From: Lachnospiraceae bacterium
GTDB lineage: Bacteria; Bacillota; Clostridia; Lachnospirales; Lachnospiraceae
Direction of reading: 5' to 3'
Length of the DNA: 64,000 nt
NCBI GenBank assembly: GCA_022793195.1
Contig: JAAWCJ010000006.1
Coordinates: 1 to 64,000 of the forward strand
Shown one piece after another: positions 45,485 through 55,699 of the stretch (positions within the stretch are counted from its first letter, which is position 1; each line of letters starts with the position of its first letter). Position numbers and translations under genes: made by a program. A model generated the notes under the pieces. It did no database searches. It was not told the origin of the DNA and saw only the letters and a list, made by a program, of their open reading frames with translations.

Positions 45485-45559
45485 CCGACAGCAGAAAAAT
45501 GTGTTATAATGAAAAAAACAACAGGGGTATTCCCTTAAAAATACCGATATGGGGAAGGG

Positions 45560-46309
45560 ATGCCTGGAAGGGATAAAATTTTGGAAAAACCTTACGAAAT
45601 ATCTGACCCCGGTATGTTGCCTCCACTGAATATACAGGAACTGAGGGCAGAAAGTGAACGGCTGGGAATTGAAGGCTCCGTGGAAGAAAACCTCTATGCG
45701 TTTTCCAATTTGATGATGATGTTTGACTGCGCAATCAGGGAAGTGAAGACAAAACTGGAAGTGCTGGATCGGGAATTTTCTGTCCGTTATAAAAGAAACC
45801 CCATTTCTTCTATTAAGTCACGGGTAAAAAAGCCGGTCAGTATTTATAAAAAACTGAAGAAATACGGATTGGAAATCAGTGAGGAAAATATTTTAAATGG
45901 GCTCCATGATATTGCCGGGATCAGGGTGATCTGCTCTTTTATTGACGATATTTATATGGTGGCGGCGCTTTTGGCCGAACAGGATGACATTACTGTCCTG
46001 AAGGTGAAGGACTATATCAAGAACCCAAAACCAAACGGATATAGAAGCTATCATATGATCGTGGAAATTCCCGTGTTTTTTTCCAGGGGGAAGACCCCCA
46101 TGAAAGTAGAAATACAAATTCGCACCATTGCCATGGATTTTTGGGCCAGCCTGGAGCATCAGCTCCGTTATAAAAAAGATATTGAGGCCGTGGAGGGCCA
46201 TGAAGAGATCAGCAGGAGGCTTTTGGACTGTGCCGATACCATTTCGGAGACGGACAGGCAGATGCAGGAAATCAAAAGGATGATCGGTGAATTCAATGAT
46301 TTATCCTGA
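45560..46309 (+). CDS. Small alarmone synthetase (GTP pyrophosphokinase, RelQ/RelP-like)
   Basis: 249 residues, synthetase only, without the HD hydrolase or C-terminal regulatory domains of Rel. The RelA/SpoT domain shows GLHDIAGIRVICSF, KPNGYRSYHMIVEIPVF and VEIQIRTIAMDFWASLEHQLRYK, the last with the substrate-binding residues. It makes (p)ppGpp from GTP or GDP and ATP. The ATG at 45560 is very close to GGGAAGGG; a TTG at 45581 with GGAAGGG upstream is an alternative start that would remove seven residues. Confidence 0.92.
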   Translation: MPGRDKILEKPYEISDPGMLPPLNIQELRAESERLGIEGSVEENLYAFSNLMMMFDCAIREVKTKLEVLDREFSVRYKRNPISSIKSRVKKPVSIYKKLKKYGLEISEENILNGLHDIAGIRVICSFIDDIYMVAALLAEQDDITVLKVKDYIKNPKPNGYRSYHMIVEIPVFFSRGKTPMKVEIQIRTIAMDFWASLEHQLRYKKDIEAVEGHEEISRRLLDCADTISETDRQMQEIKRMIGEFNDLS

Positions 46310-46376
46310 GGCTTTCATGGACATGATCAACTGACGGCAGGCTCGGTGGACATATGGAAAACAGAAAGGAAAAGTC

Positions 46377-49300
46377 ATGTCGCTGCAATTTATTTTAGGT
46401 GGGGCCGGCACCGGAAAATCCAGGTTTTTAAACAGCCGCCTGGTGGAAGAGGCCGGAAGGTATCCGGACAGGCGGTTTTTAGCTGTTGTACCGGAGCAGT
46501 TCACCATGGAAACCCAGAAGGAACTGGTGATGCTGAGTCCGGGCCACAGTATTTTAAATATCGATATTGTAAGTTTTGAGCGGCTGGCTTTCCGGGTGTT
46601 TGAAGAGCTTTCCTGTATGCCGGAAACGATTCTGGATGATATGGGGAAGAGTATGCTTTTACGAAAGGCCTGCGTGTCTGTGGAAAAAAAACTAGTGGTT
46701 TATAAAAACCACCTGGACAGGGCCGGCTTTATTGAACAGTTGAAATCTACCATGTCTGAATTTGGACAGTACCGGATTGGGGAGGAGGAACTTTGGAAAC
46801 TGGAGGAAAAAACCAGGATGCGCCCTCTTTTAAACCGAAAGCTGAAGGACATGCTGCTTTTGTTTGGAGCTTTCAGAGAAGCCATGGGGGAAGGAATGAT
46901 CACCGCGGAGGAACTCCTCCCTTCCTTTTGCAAAGTGATCCCACGGTCTGAAAAAATCAGGGACAGTATCATTACTTTAGATGGTTTTACGGGGTTTACC
47001 CCGGTTCAGTATCAGGTATTGGAACAGCTTTTAAAATACAGCCGCCGTCTTACGGTGGCTGTCACTATAGACGGAGATGCAGAAGTTTATTGTGAAAAAA
47101 AGAAAGATGATTTGTTTGCGTTAAGCCGAAAGACCATTGCCACCTTAAATAAAATGGCAACGGACCATGGCATCTGCCGGGATGAGGACATTATTTTAAG
47201 AGACCCTGTGAGATTTCAAAATTCCAGGGAACTGGCTTTTTTGGAGCAGCAGCTTTTGCGGGAAAAAACCACGGCTTTTTCGGAAGAACCAAAAGACATT
47301 ACTCTTATAAAAGCAGGAACCTTATCCCAGGAGGTTCAGACACTGACGAAAATTTTGGCAGCCCTTGTGCGTAAAGAAGGGCTTCGTTACCGGGAGATAG
47401 CCATTGTCTGTGGCGATATGGAAAGCTACCGGCCTCTTTTGGAACATGCCTTAAAGGAGATGAACCTTCCGGCGTTTCTGGATGATAAACGTAGCCTGCT
47501 CACCAATCCGGCCGTGGAATATATGAGGGCCGCCCTGGAAGCAGTGGAAAAAGATTTTTCCTATGAAAGTATGTTCCGCTATTTGAAATGTGGATTTCTC
47601 CCTTTTGAGGAAGAACTTCTTTTTGAAATGGAAAACTATGTGCTGGCTCTTGGGATACGGGGGCATAAGCGGTGGGGGACCGATTGGGATATTATATACA
47701 GAGGAGGGGAACATGTCAATCTGGAGGCATTAAACGCTGCAAGAAAAATGGCTGCAGAGCCTCTTCTTGCCCTGTGGGCTGCTTTTAAGAAAAAGGGAGC
47801 GACCGTGCGGGAAATGACAGAGGCGCTGTTCCATTTTCTGGATGAAGGACAGGTGGAGAAACGGCTTCTTCAGATGGCGGAGGCGTTTGAACAGGAGGCT
47901 TCCTACAGCCTGGCGAAAGAATACCAACAGGCTTTTGGACAGATATTGGACTTATTTGACCGGATGGTGGCGCTTTTGGGGGAAGAAAGCCTTTCCATAA
48001 AGAGCTATAATGATGTGCTGGATGCAGGATGTCGGGAAATCCGGGTGGGTGTCATCCCTGCAGCCATTGACCGGATTTTGGTGGGAGATGTGGAGCGGAG
48101 CCGGCTGAAGGACATAAAGGTCTTGTTTTTTCTGGGGGTTAATGATGGAAATGTGCCAAAGAGAAAACAACAGGGAGGACTTCTCACAGAGCTTGACAGA
48201 GAGGAGCTTGCCCCTTATGCAGAGCTGCCGCCGTCCAGGAGGGAAAGCAGTCTGATTGATAAATTTTACCTCTATCTGACGGTGACGAAACCATCTCATA
48301 AATTATATATTTCATATGCTTCGGCCAATGAAATGGGAGAAGCAAAGACCCCATCGCCTTATTTATCCCACATTTGTAGAGTTTTTCCAAAACTTCCTGA
48401 ACGGGGGGCAGCAGATTATGGAGGAGGAACTGTTTTGACAAAGTCCCTGGCTTTTCAGATGATAGCGGAAGGGATGGAAGAATATCGGAACGGAAAGGCT
48501 TCTGACAAGTGGGATGCCCTTTATGGATATTTATATGAGTCGGAGGAAAATCAGGAATTTTTGGAACGCCTGGCTGATTCAGCCTTTTTTTCTTATGGAG
48601 GAGATCAGATTTCCAGGGCGGCGGCTTCGGCCCTTTACGGTTCTCCGCTGGAGGGAAGCGTCACCAGGCTGGAAACCTTTGCATCTTGTGCATATGCCCA
48701 GTTTCTGACTTATGGACTTAAACTGGTCAGGCGTAAAGAGTTTGAATTTGCCGCCCTTGACATGGGGAACGTTTTCCACAAAGCCATAGAACTTTGTTTC
48801 CGGTTTGCAAAGGAAGCGGAAACTCCGGTTTTTTCCATGGGAGAACAACAGAGGAAAGCATTGGTGGAACGTGCGATGGAAAAGGCGGCGGAGGAAATGG
48901 GAAGTCGTGTGCTGAAAGCTTCGGCCAGAAATGAATATTTATTTACCAGGATGTCCCGGATTATGGAAAAGACCATCTGGGCTTTGGGGGAACAGATTGG
49001 GGCCGGCCGGTTCGAGCCTGCGGAATTTGAGATGAATTTTGCTCCCGGGGAAAGCGCCGCCATGAGGATTTCCCTGGAACAGGGAAGAGCCATGCAGCTG
49101 AAGGGAAAGATTGACAGGGTCGATCTTTTTGAGGAAGCGGATAAAGTATATGTGAAGATTGTTGATTACAAATCGGGAAATACGGATTTTGATTTGAACG
49201 CTATATATGGAGGGCTTCAGCTGCAGCTGGTGGTTTATATGGATGCAGTTATGCAAAAAGAGCAGAGGAAACATCCTGAGAAAGAGATTGTGCCGGCCGG

Positions 49301-49787
49301 AATGTTTTATTATCAGATCCAGGATCCCATTCTGGAACGGAAGGAAGTGGCGGGAGTTTCTCAGGATGCTTTTTTGGAAGCGCTCCGTCCAAAGGGGATT
49401 TTTAACAAAGATGACCAGATAGTTTCCCTGTTCCAGAAAGAAAATGAACCGGATGGGAATTCCAGGTGGATTCCGGCCGTGATGAAAGACGGCCGGCTGG
49501 TACAGGCCCGTTCAGCGGCAATCTCCGGGGAACAGTTTGAACATTTGAAAAATTTTGTTTACCACCGGATGGAACAGTTTGGTTCCGCCATTGCAGATGG
49601 AGAGATTTCCGCAAAACCCTACCGGAGAAAGAACCGCACGGGATGTGATTACTGCCATTTCCAGCCGGTGTGCGGTTTTGACAGGAAGCTGTCCGGCTAT
49701 GACTACAGACGGATTCCTGAGAAGAAACCGGAGGAAATCTGGGAGGAGATTGCAGATCAGGAGACAGAAGTGGGAAGAAAATCGTGA
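46377..49787 (+). CDS. addB: ATP-dependent helicase/nuclease subunit B
   Basis: 1136 residues, normal AddB length. N-terminal Walker A GGAGTGKSRF, degenerate helicase middle, and a C-terminal RecB-type nuclease domain with GKIDRVDLF and VKIVDYKSG. The iron-sulfur cysteines are visible as the ETFASCAYAQF cysteine and the CDYCHFQPVC cluster. With AddA it forms the AddAB complex, which resects double-strand breaks to Chi-like sites. addA follows after 15 bases. Confidence 0.96.
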   Translation: MSLQFILGGAGTGKSRFLNSRLVEEAGRYPDRRFLAVVPEQFTMETQKELVMLSPGHSILNIDIVSFERLAFRVFEELSCMPETILDDMGKSMLLRKACVSVEKKLVVYKNHLDRAGFIEQLKSTMSEFGQYRIGEEELWKLEEKTRMRPLLNRKLKDMLLLFGAFREAMGEGMITAEELLPSFCKVIPRSEKIRDSIITLDGFTGFTPVQYQVLEQLLKYSRRLTVAVTIDGDAEVYCEKKKDDLFALSRKTIATLNKMATDHGICRDEDIILRDPVRFQNSRELAFLEQQLLREKTTAFSEEPKDITLIKAGTLSQEVQTLTKILAALVRKEGLRYREIAIVCGDMESYRPLLEHALKEMNLPAFLDDKRSLLTNPAVEYMRAALEAVEKDFSYESMFRYLKCGFLPFEEELLFEMENYVLALGIRGHKRWGTDWDIIYRGGEHVNLEALNAARKMAAEPLLALWAAFKKKGATVREMTEALFHFLDEGQVEKRLLQMAEAFEQEASYSLAKEYQQAFGQILDLFDRMVALLGEESLSIKSYNDVLDAGCREIRVGVIPAAIDRILVGDVERSRLKDIKVLFFLGVNDGNVPKRKQQGGLLTELDREELAPYAELPPSRRESSLIDKFYLYLTVTKPSHKLYISYASANEMGEAKTPSPYLSHICRVFPKLPERGAADYGGGTVLTKSLAFQMIAEGMEEYRNGKASDKWDALYGYLYESEENQEFLERLADSAFFSYGGDQISRAAASALYGSPLEGSVTRLETFASCAYAQFLTYGLKLVRRKEFEFAALDMGNVFHKAIELCFRFAKEAETPVFSMGEQQRKALVERAMEKAAEEMGSRVLKASARNEYLFTRMSRIMEKTIWALGEQIGAGRFEPAEFEMNFAPGESAAMRISLEQGRAMQLKGKIDRVDLFEEADKVYVKIVDYKSGNTDFDLNAIYGGLQLQLVVYMDAVMQKEQRKHPEKEIVPAGMFYYQIQDPILERKEVAGVSQDAFLEALRPKGIFNKDDQIVSLFQKENEPDGNSRWIPAVMKDGRLVQARSAAISGEQFEHLKNFVYHRMEQFGSAIADGEISAKPYRRKNRTGCDYCHFQPVCGFDRKLSGYDYRRIPEKKPEEIWEEIADQETEVGRKS

Positions 49788-49802
49788 GGTCAGGTGAGTG
49801 GT

Positions 49803-52800
49803 ATGGCAGTGGAATGGACAAAAGAGCAAAGGCAGATTATCGGGCTCCGTGACAGGAATATTCTGGTGGCAGCTGCGGCAGGCAGTGGAAAAACAGCCGT
49901 ATTGGTGGAGCGGATTATGGCAATGATCACCGACGAAAAAAGGCCGGTGGATATTGACAGGCTTTTGGTGGTGACATTTACCAATGCGGCAGCCGGACAA
50001 ATGCGGGAGCGCATTGGAAAACGTCTGGCTGACCTGCGTTTCCTTTTCCCGGAAAACCAGAACCTGAAACGGCAGGAAGATTTGCTTCCTCATGCGAAAA
50101 TCATGACCATTGACAGTTTCTGCCTCTATGTGGTAAAAAATTATTTTAGTTTTCTTGACCTGGATCCTGATTTCAGGATTGGGGATGAAGGAGAATTAAA
50201 ACTGATTCGTGAAGAAGTCATGGGAGAGGTTTTAGAAAAACAGTATCAGGAAGGCTCTTCGCAGTTTCGCCTCTTTGTGGAAAGCTACGGGGAAGGGAAA
50301 GGCGACAGGAATATCGCAGAACTTATTGACCAGTTATACCAGTTTGCGGCAGCGTATCCGCAACCGGAGAAGCAGCTTTCCAGATGGAAAGAGCAGCTTT
50401 TCCTGGAGTCAGAGGAGGCATTGGAAGAGGCCGCCTGGATGAAAGCCCTCATGGAGGAGATTCATTTGGAGGCAAAAGAGCTGAAAGAGCGGTATGAAGA
50501 GGCTGTCAGGCTTTCTGCGGAGGCAGAAGGGCTTCAGGCTTATGCAACCATGTTTGCTTCAGATCTGCGTATTGCAGACAGCCTTCTCCAGGCAGAAAAC
50601 TATGAAGCAGTGTCCGGGATTTTGGCGGTTATGAAAAAATCGTTTATGACCAAACCTAGGATCAGTAAAAAAATTCCCGTAGATGAGGAAGCCAAAGAAT
50701 TCCTTTCTTCTCTCAGGGACGTTATGAAGAAGGAGCTGGTAGCCCTGTCGGACGCTTTTTATCTGGGGGATAAACAGCAGATATTTTCCGATATCCAGAA
50801 AGCCGGCGGGACTTTGGGGGAGCTGGTGGATTTGACCATAGAATATGGAAGGGCCTTCAGTAAAGAGAAGCGGGAAAAAAATATGGTGGACTTCAGCGAT
50901 GTGGCCCATTTTGCCTTTCAGATTTTAACAGAGGAGGAAGAAAACGGGGAATTTCGTCCATCGGAGACGGCGACGCAGATGAGCCATAGTTTTTATGAAA
51001 TTATGATTGATGAATACCAGGATAGCAACTGGATTCAGGAAGCAGTTTTAAACAGTATATCAAAAGAGAGGGACGGAAATCCCAATGTGTTTATGGTGGG
51101 GGATGTAAAACAGAGTATTTACAGGTTCCGCCAGGCCAGGCCGGAACTGTTTATGAAAAAATATGCTTCCTACACGAAAGAGGACAGCCTTTATCAGAAA
51201 ATTGACCTTCACCGTAATTTCCGAAGCAGGAAGGCAGTATTGGAATCTGCCAATTTTCTGTTTGGACAGCTGATGGATAAAAAACTTGGCGGAATCACTT
51301 ATGATGAAGATGCAGCGCTGATTCCCGGTAGAAATTTTCCAGAAGATGAAGAGGATCTTTCAAAACAGACAGAAATTATCCTGGTGGACTTGGGGCGGAC
51401 AGAAAAAACGGAGTCCGACAGGGAACAGGAGGAATACGAGGCGAAAGAACTGGAGGCACAGGCAGTGGCCGGACGGATTCAGAAACTGGTGTCCCCGGAT
51501 CATGGATTTCAAGTCCTGGATCATGAAACGGGAGCATTAAGGACGGCCCGTTATGGAGATATTGCCATTCTTCTCCGGACTATGAGCGGATGGGCGGAAG
51601 TTTTTACGGATGTCCTTATGGAAATGGGGATTCCTGCCTGCGCTCAGACAAGGACAGGATATTTTACAGCCAGGGAAATCCAGTGTATGCTGAATCTTTT
51701 ACGTCTTGTTGATAATCCCATGCAGGATATTCCATTGGCGGCAGTCATGCGTTCCCCCATTGGGGCTTTTACTTCTGAGGAAATGGCTGTTTTGATGGCA
51801 GAGTCAGAGAGAGAGATGGCGCCGGGGGGGTTTAGGGGACTTTATGGAGCGCTTATGTCAAGCAGCAAATGGAAAGAGCGGGAAAGCGGGCAGGAAAAGG
51901 AGCTTTCGTTAAAAGCAGAAAGGTTTCTGTATATGCTTTCCGATTTTCGGAAAAAGGCTGTTTATATGCGTCTCCACCAGCTTTTACGCTATATATTGGA
52001 AGAAACGGGATATGGCTGCATGTTGGCGGCCATGCCGGGTGGGAATATTCGGAAAAAAAACATGGAAATGCTGATCAAACGGGCTGTTGACTATGAAAAC
52101 ACCAGTTATCAGGGTGTATTCCAGTTTGTACGTTATATTGAGAAGCTTCAGAAATATTCAGTGGATTTTGGAGAAGCGGCGCCGGGAGAAGGAGAAGAAA
52201 ATACGGTTCGTATTACCAGTATCCATAAAAGCAAAGGCCTGGAATATCCCATTGTAATCTTGGCCGGTACAGGCAAACCTTTCAACAGACAGGAATCTAA
52301 CGGGAAAATCCTGTTTCATTCGGAACTTGGAATTGCAGCGGATTATATTGATATAGACAACAGGGTAAAAGCAGCAACCCTTCCGAAACGGTTTTTCCAA
52401 AAAGCGCTTCGGAAAGAAGCTTTGGGAGAGGAACTTCGTATTCTCTACGTGGCCCTGACCAGGGCTGAGGAAAAGCTGATTATTACAGGTACGGACCGCT
52501 ATCTGGAAACAAAACTTGTCAAATGGAACAGCCTCCGGCTCACGAAAGAAGAGACGCTTCCTTATTATGCGGTTTCGTCTGCCGGTTCTTATCTGGACTG
52601 GATTTTGATGGCCCTCATCAGAAACAAAGCATATGGGAATATCCTTACAGAGCAGGGGATTACCCCACCGGTATTTCACAAGCTGTATGACAGGGAGGTT
52701 CCTGTTTCGGTCTGTGTGGAGAATGTGGGGGAGCTTGTCCGCCGGGAAGTATTCAGACAGGCTTCAGGACAGTTTTTGAGGGAGGGACTAACAAAGCTTC

Positions 52801-53510
52801 AGGGAAAGAAAGAATTAAAAGAACAGTTTAAACAGGGCCTGTCTTACCGGTATCCTTACGAAGAAGCAGTGACGGCGCCACGGAAATTCAGTGTTTCCCA
52901 GCTGAAGGAAGACAGGACGGAAGAATTTCCGGCAGTGTCCCTTGTCCCGCGCTTTATGGAGCAGGAGGAAGGCCTTTTTGGGGCTGCCAGAGGGACTGCG
53001 TACCACAGGGTTCTTGAGCTTCTGTCTTTTGAGAACGAGCCTTCTGATCAAGGAATCTCCCTTGAGATCACGGAATTGGAGAAAAGGGGGCTTTTGCCTG
53101 AAGGGACGGGGCAGAATTTAAATTTGGGGAAGATTCGGAATTTTCTTATGTCTCCCATTGGAAGACGGATGGCGGCAGCAAAAAAACTGAAAAAGGAACA
53201 GCAGTTTGTAATGGGGATTCCGGCAAAAAACCTGAAGGAAGAATATGCGGGGACTTCCCTTTCGGAAGAGATCCTCTTGGTTCAGGGAATCATAGATGCC
53301 TGGTTTGAGGAAGCGGGGGAGCTGGTGGTCGTGGACTATAAAACCGACAGGATAGCAGGAAATGACAGGGAAGAGTTTAAAAATCTTTTAAAAAAACATT
53401 ACCGGATACAGCTGGACTATTATCAGGCAGCCCTGGAAATGAATACGGGAAAGCGGGTGAAAGAGCGGTATATTTATTCCTTTTCTTTGGAGGAGGCAAT
53501 TCTTGTGTAA
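49803..53510 (+). CDS. addA: ATP-dependent helicase/nuclease subunit A
   Basis: 1235 residues from the ATG at 49803 (a GTG at 49794 in the same frame is also possible). UvrD-type helicase with Walker A AAAGSGKTAVLVERI, motif II IDEYQDSN, motif III VGDVKQSIYRFR and motif V-VI ITSIHKSKGLEYP and LYVALTRAEEKL. A C-terminal nuclease domain shows QGIIDAWFEE and VVVDYKTDR. It is the 3'-5' motor and one nuclease of AddAB. Confidence 0.96.
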   Translation: MAVEWTKEQRQIIGLRDRNILVAAAAGSGKTAVLVERIMAMITDEKRPVDIDRLLVVTFTNAAAGQMRERIGKRLADLRFLFPENQNLKRQEDLLPHAKIMTIDSFCLYVVKNYFSFLDLDPDFRIGDEGELKLIREEVMGEVLEKQYQEGSSQFRLFVESYGEGKGDRNIAELIDQLYQFAAAYPQPEKQLSRWKEQLFLESEEALEEAAWMKALMEEIHLEAKELKERYEEAVRLSAEAEGLQAYATMFASDLRIADSLLQAENYEAVSGILAVMKKSFMTKPRISKKIPVDEEAKEFLSSLRDVMKKELVALSDAFYLGDKQQIFSDIQKAGGTLGELVDLTIEYGRAFSKEKREKNMVDFSDVAHFAFQILTEEEENGEFRPSETATQMSHSFYEIMIDEYQDSNWIQEAVLNSISKERDGNPNVFMVGDVKQSIYRFRQARPELFMKKYASYTKEDSLYQKIDLHRNFRSRKAVLESANFLFGQLMDKKLGGITYDEDAALIPGRNFPEDEEDLSKQTEIILVDLGRTEKTESDREQEEYEAKELEAQAVAGRIQKLVSPDHGFQVLDHETGALRTARYGDIAILLRTMSGWAEVFTDVLMEMGIPACAQTRTGYFTAREIQCMLNLLRLVDNPMQDIPLAAVMRSPIGAFTSEEMAVLMAESEREMAPGGFRGLYGALMSSSKWKERESGQEKELSLKAERFLYMLSDFRKKAVYMRLHQLLRYILEETGYGCMLAAMPGGNIRKKNMEMLIKRAVDYENTSYQGVFQFVRYIEKLQKYSVDFGEAAPGEGEENTVRITSIHKSKGLEYPIVILAGTGKPFNRQESNGKILFHSELGIAADYIDIDNRVKAATLPKRFFQKALRKEALGEELRILYVALTRAEEKLIITGTDRYLETKLVKWNSLRLTKEETLPYYAVSSAGSYLDWILMALIRNKAYGNILTEQGITPPVFHKLYDREVPVSVCVENVGELVRREVFRQASGQFLREGLTKLQGKKELKEQFKQGLSYRYPYEEAVTAPRKFSVSQLKEDRTEEFPAVSLVPRFMEQEEGLFGAARGTAYHRVLELLSFENEPSDQGISLEITELEKRGLLPEGTGQNLNLGKIRNFLMSPIGRRMAAAKKLKKEQQFVMGIPAKNLKEEYAGTSLSEEILLVQGIIDAWFEEAGELVVVDYKTDRIAGNDREEFKNLLKKHYRIQLDYYQAALEMNTGKRVKERYIYSFSLEEAILV

Positions 53511-53643
53511 GGCATCGGAAATCAGTATGTATCTGGAATTTTACAATTTTTTTTCATTTTTTCGTAAATCTTCAGATTCGATTCATGGTTAGGTAAGATT
53601 TCTTTGATATAATATAGGCATCAAAGCACAAAGGAGAGGTTAT

Positions 53644-54642
53644 ATGAACCAGAATACCGCCAGAAAAATGTCGCCGTCAAGGACAGATAGTGTTGCCAGG
53701 CTGCGGGAGAGAAAACGGAGGAAGCAGAGACAGAGGAGGAATCGTAAGATTTTTCTTGTTGTTTTTACGTTTCTTTTATGTAGTGTTTCTTTCTGGCTGG
53801 GAAGGATTACCGCTCCAAAAGTAGAAAAACAGGGAGAAAAAGGTGGCGGAAGCCAGACGGCAGCTGCTAAAAGTAAGGAAAAAGACGGGACAAAAGCGGT
53901 GAGTACGCTGACGGATGGAAATACGGAAAATACGGACATGACACTGAAGGATATGGAGGATTATATACAAAATCATCCGGAAGAATATCCTCAGAATTTA
54001 AAAGAATTTTTAGAAAGTACGCCGGAAGCAGTTGATTTTGTATTTCATTACCCCCAATATAAAGACCAGGCCGCCGGAGATATTGATATATCCGGAGATT
54101 ATAAAGAAGGGGAAATTCCTCTTTTTATTCAATGGGATAAGCGGTGGGGATATGAAGTTTATGGAGACGATATGATGGCATTGAGCGGCTGCGGGCCCGC
54201 TTGCCTTTCTATGGTGTATGTGGGACTTACGGGGGATACTTCCATGAACCCCAAAGCCATGTCAGAATATGCTTCAGAAAATGGCTATTATCTGGAAAAT
54301 GTGGGAACAAGCTGGGAACTGATGAGCTATGGTGCAGAAAGCCTGGGACTTTCCTGGAGCAATCCTTCTCTCAGCAAACAACAACTATTTGCTGAGCTGG
54401 ATGCAGGACATCCGCTGATTTGCAGTATGAGTCCCGGGGATTTTACGACTACAGGCCATTTTATTGTGATTTACGGGCGGAAGGGGGACAACCTTTTGAT
54501 TCATGATCCCAACAGCCTTGTCAGAAGCAGCCAGGAATGGCCTTATGATCAAGTGGAAAAACAGATTAAAAATGTCTGGTCCTATCAAAAAAACGCAGCC
54601 TCAGGGCAGAAGAGGGCAAAACAACTTTTTGAGCCGATTTAA
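53644..54642 (+). CDS. Membrane-anchored C39-like cysteine peptidase
   Basis: 332 residues. An arginine/lysine-rich N-terminus of about 35 residues is followed by a membrane helix (about 36-55), then a lysine/threonine-rich spacer, then a Peptidase_C39_2-type domain. The triad is Cys183 in SGCGPACLSMVY, His272 in TGHFIVIYG and Asp288 in IHDPN. It should face outward. The natural substrate is unknown. The flanking genes addA and tepA give little functional hint. GGAGAGG lies 6 bases before the ATG. Confidence 0.87.
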   Translation: MNQNTARKMSPSRTDSVARLRERKRRKQRQRRNRKIFLVVFTFLLCSVSFWLGRITAPKVEKQGEKGGGSQTAAAKSKEKDGTKAVSTLTDGNTENTDMTLKDMEDYIQNHPEEYPQNLKEFLESTPEAVDFVFHYPQYKDQAAGDIDISGDYKEGEIPLFIQWDKRWGYEVYGDDMMALSGCGPACLSMVYVGLTGDTSMNPKAMSEYASENGYYLENVGTSWELMSYGAESLGLSWSNPSLSKQQLFAELDAGHPLICSMSPGDFTTTGHFIVIYGRKGDNLLIHDPNSLVRSSQEWPYDQVEKQIKNVWSYQKNAASGQKRAKQLFEPI

Positions 54643-54723
54643 AATATCAAGGAAAATTTAGGGTTTAGAATAAAAGCTTCTCCTTTTTTCCATACTACAA
54701 AAAAGACCATATGGAGGATGGAT

Positions 54724-55485
54724 ATGGGAAAAAAGAAAAAAGGAAAGAGGAGAGGGCATATGGAATCACAAAAGGAAAGAGCAGTACAGAATAGTAGCGA
54801 TCAGGCGCTTTCCGGCCCAAACGCAAAAAGTGATGAACGGATTGAAGAATATGGTCAGGTATTGTTGGACGAAGGCCGGGGGCTGGGAAATATTTACCTG
54901 CTTTCTGTCATTGGAGAGATTGAAGGCCATGAGAATTTAAATTCAGGCAGTAAGACGACAAAGTATGAGCATGTGCTGCCAAAGCTGGCCCAAATTGAGG
55001 ACAGCCGGGACATTGAGGGGGTACTTCTCCTCATCAATACTCAGGGGGGAGACGTTTCATGTGGTTTGGCGCTGGCGGAGATGGTGGCTTCTTTAAGCAA
55101 ACCTACGGTTTCCCTGGTGATTGGGGATAGCCATTCCATCGGGGTGCCCCTTGCTGTGTCGGCAGACGATTCCTTTATTGTACCGACGGCCAGTATGTTG
55201 ATTCATCCGGTGCGGATGAGTGGGATGACCATCGGGGCTCCGCAGACCTATCATTATTTTCAGCGGATACAGGACAGAATCACAGGATTTATTGCTGACC
55301 ACAGTTCCATACCTCAGGACAAGATTGAAGAGTTGATGATGAATACGGCTGATCTGACTAAAGATCTGGGAACGCTTCTTGTGGGGGAAGATGCTGTCCG
55401 TATGGGGTTAATTCACCAGGTGGGGGGAATCGACAGAGCCCTCCGCAGGCTCCATGAGATGATAAAAAGAAGGAAAAAAGCTTAG
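54724..55485 (+). CDS. tepA: ClpP-like protease TepA
   Basis: 253 residues from the ATG at 54724, six bases from GGAGG; the ATG at 54718 directly abuts that site. The ClpP/crotonase fold begins near residue 45: GVLLLINTQGGDVSCGLALAEMV, Ser in GDSHSIGVPLAVSA, His in MLIHPVRMSG and the TKDLGTLLVGEDAVRMGLIHQVGG segment with the Asp. Bacillus TepA (YmfB) aids protein translocation and is usually next to spoIIIE/ftsK; here that neighbour is absent and an accessory unit follows. Confidence 0.9.
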   Translation: MGKKKKGKRRGHMESQKERAVQNSSDQALSGPNAKSDERIEEYGQVLLDEGRGLGNIYLLSVIGEIEGHENLNSGSKTTKYEHVLPKLAQIEDSRDIEGVLLLINTQGGDVSCGLALAEMVASLSKPTVSLVIGDSHSIGVPLAVSADDSFIVPTASMLIHPVRMSGMTIGAPQTYHYFQRIQDRITGFIADHSSIPQDKIEELMMNTADLTKDLGTLLVGEDAVRMGLIHQVGGIDRALRRLHEMIKRRKKA

Positions 55486-55500
55486 TGTGCTGGCACACTA
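55483..55500. terminator. Perfect palindrome over the tepA stop codon
   Basis: TAGTGTGC at 55483-55490 pairs with GCACACTA at 55493-55500 around two bases. The stop TAG of tepA is the first three bases. No T run follows directly. It may be a short terminator, an RNA end protector or a protein-binding site. Confidence 0.4.
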
Positions 55501-55503
55501 GAT

Positions 55504-55641
55504 AAAAAGGAATGTTACAAAATATAAGACATTTTATTTCATTATTATATCTGCCCGGTATCCCTGCCTGTATTGTTTTCGTTCCACAGGCGGAGGAACC
55601 GGGTATTTATAAAGACGGATATTTTGCAAAACTCTCTTTAA
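55504..55641. repeat. Palindromic interspersed element, eroded copy 3 (about 138 bp)
   Basis: The left end AAAAAGG.ATGTTACAAAATATAA (55504-55527) resembles the left terminal repeat of the element at 41322, and the right end GATATTTTGCAAAACTC (55618 onward) resembles its right terminal repeat. The middle has TGCCCGGTATCCCTGCCTG and, across a loop, ACAGGC..GGAACCGGGTA, comparable to the inner arms of the full copies. The 100-200 base core seen in the full copies is absent. It is best read as a deletion derivative or decayed copy. Confidence 0.55.
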
Positions 55642-55699
55642 TCTAAATTTTTGTTTTAGGACAAGAACTAAAATATTTTGTAAAATTAAGTCAAACCTA

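Noticed and set aside
53560-53600. tRNA-like TTCGATTC motif
   Set aside because: No cloverleaf can be built around it; the region is AT-rich promoter sequence for the C39 peptidase gene.
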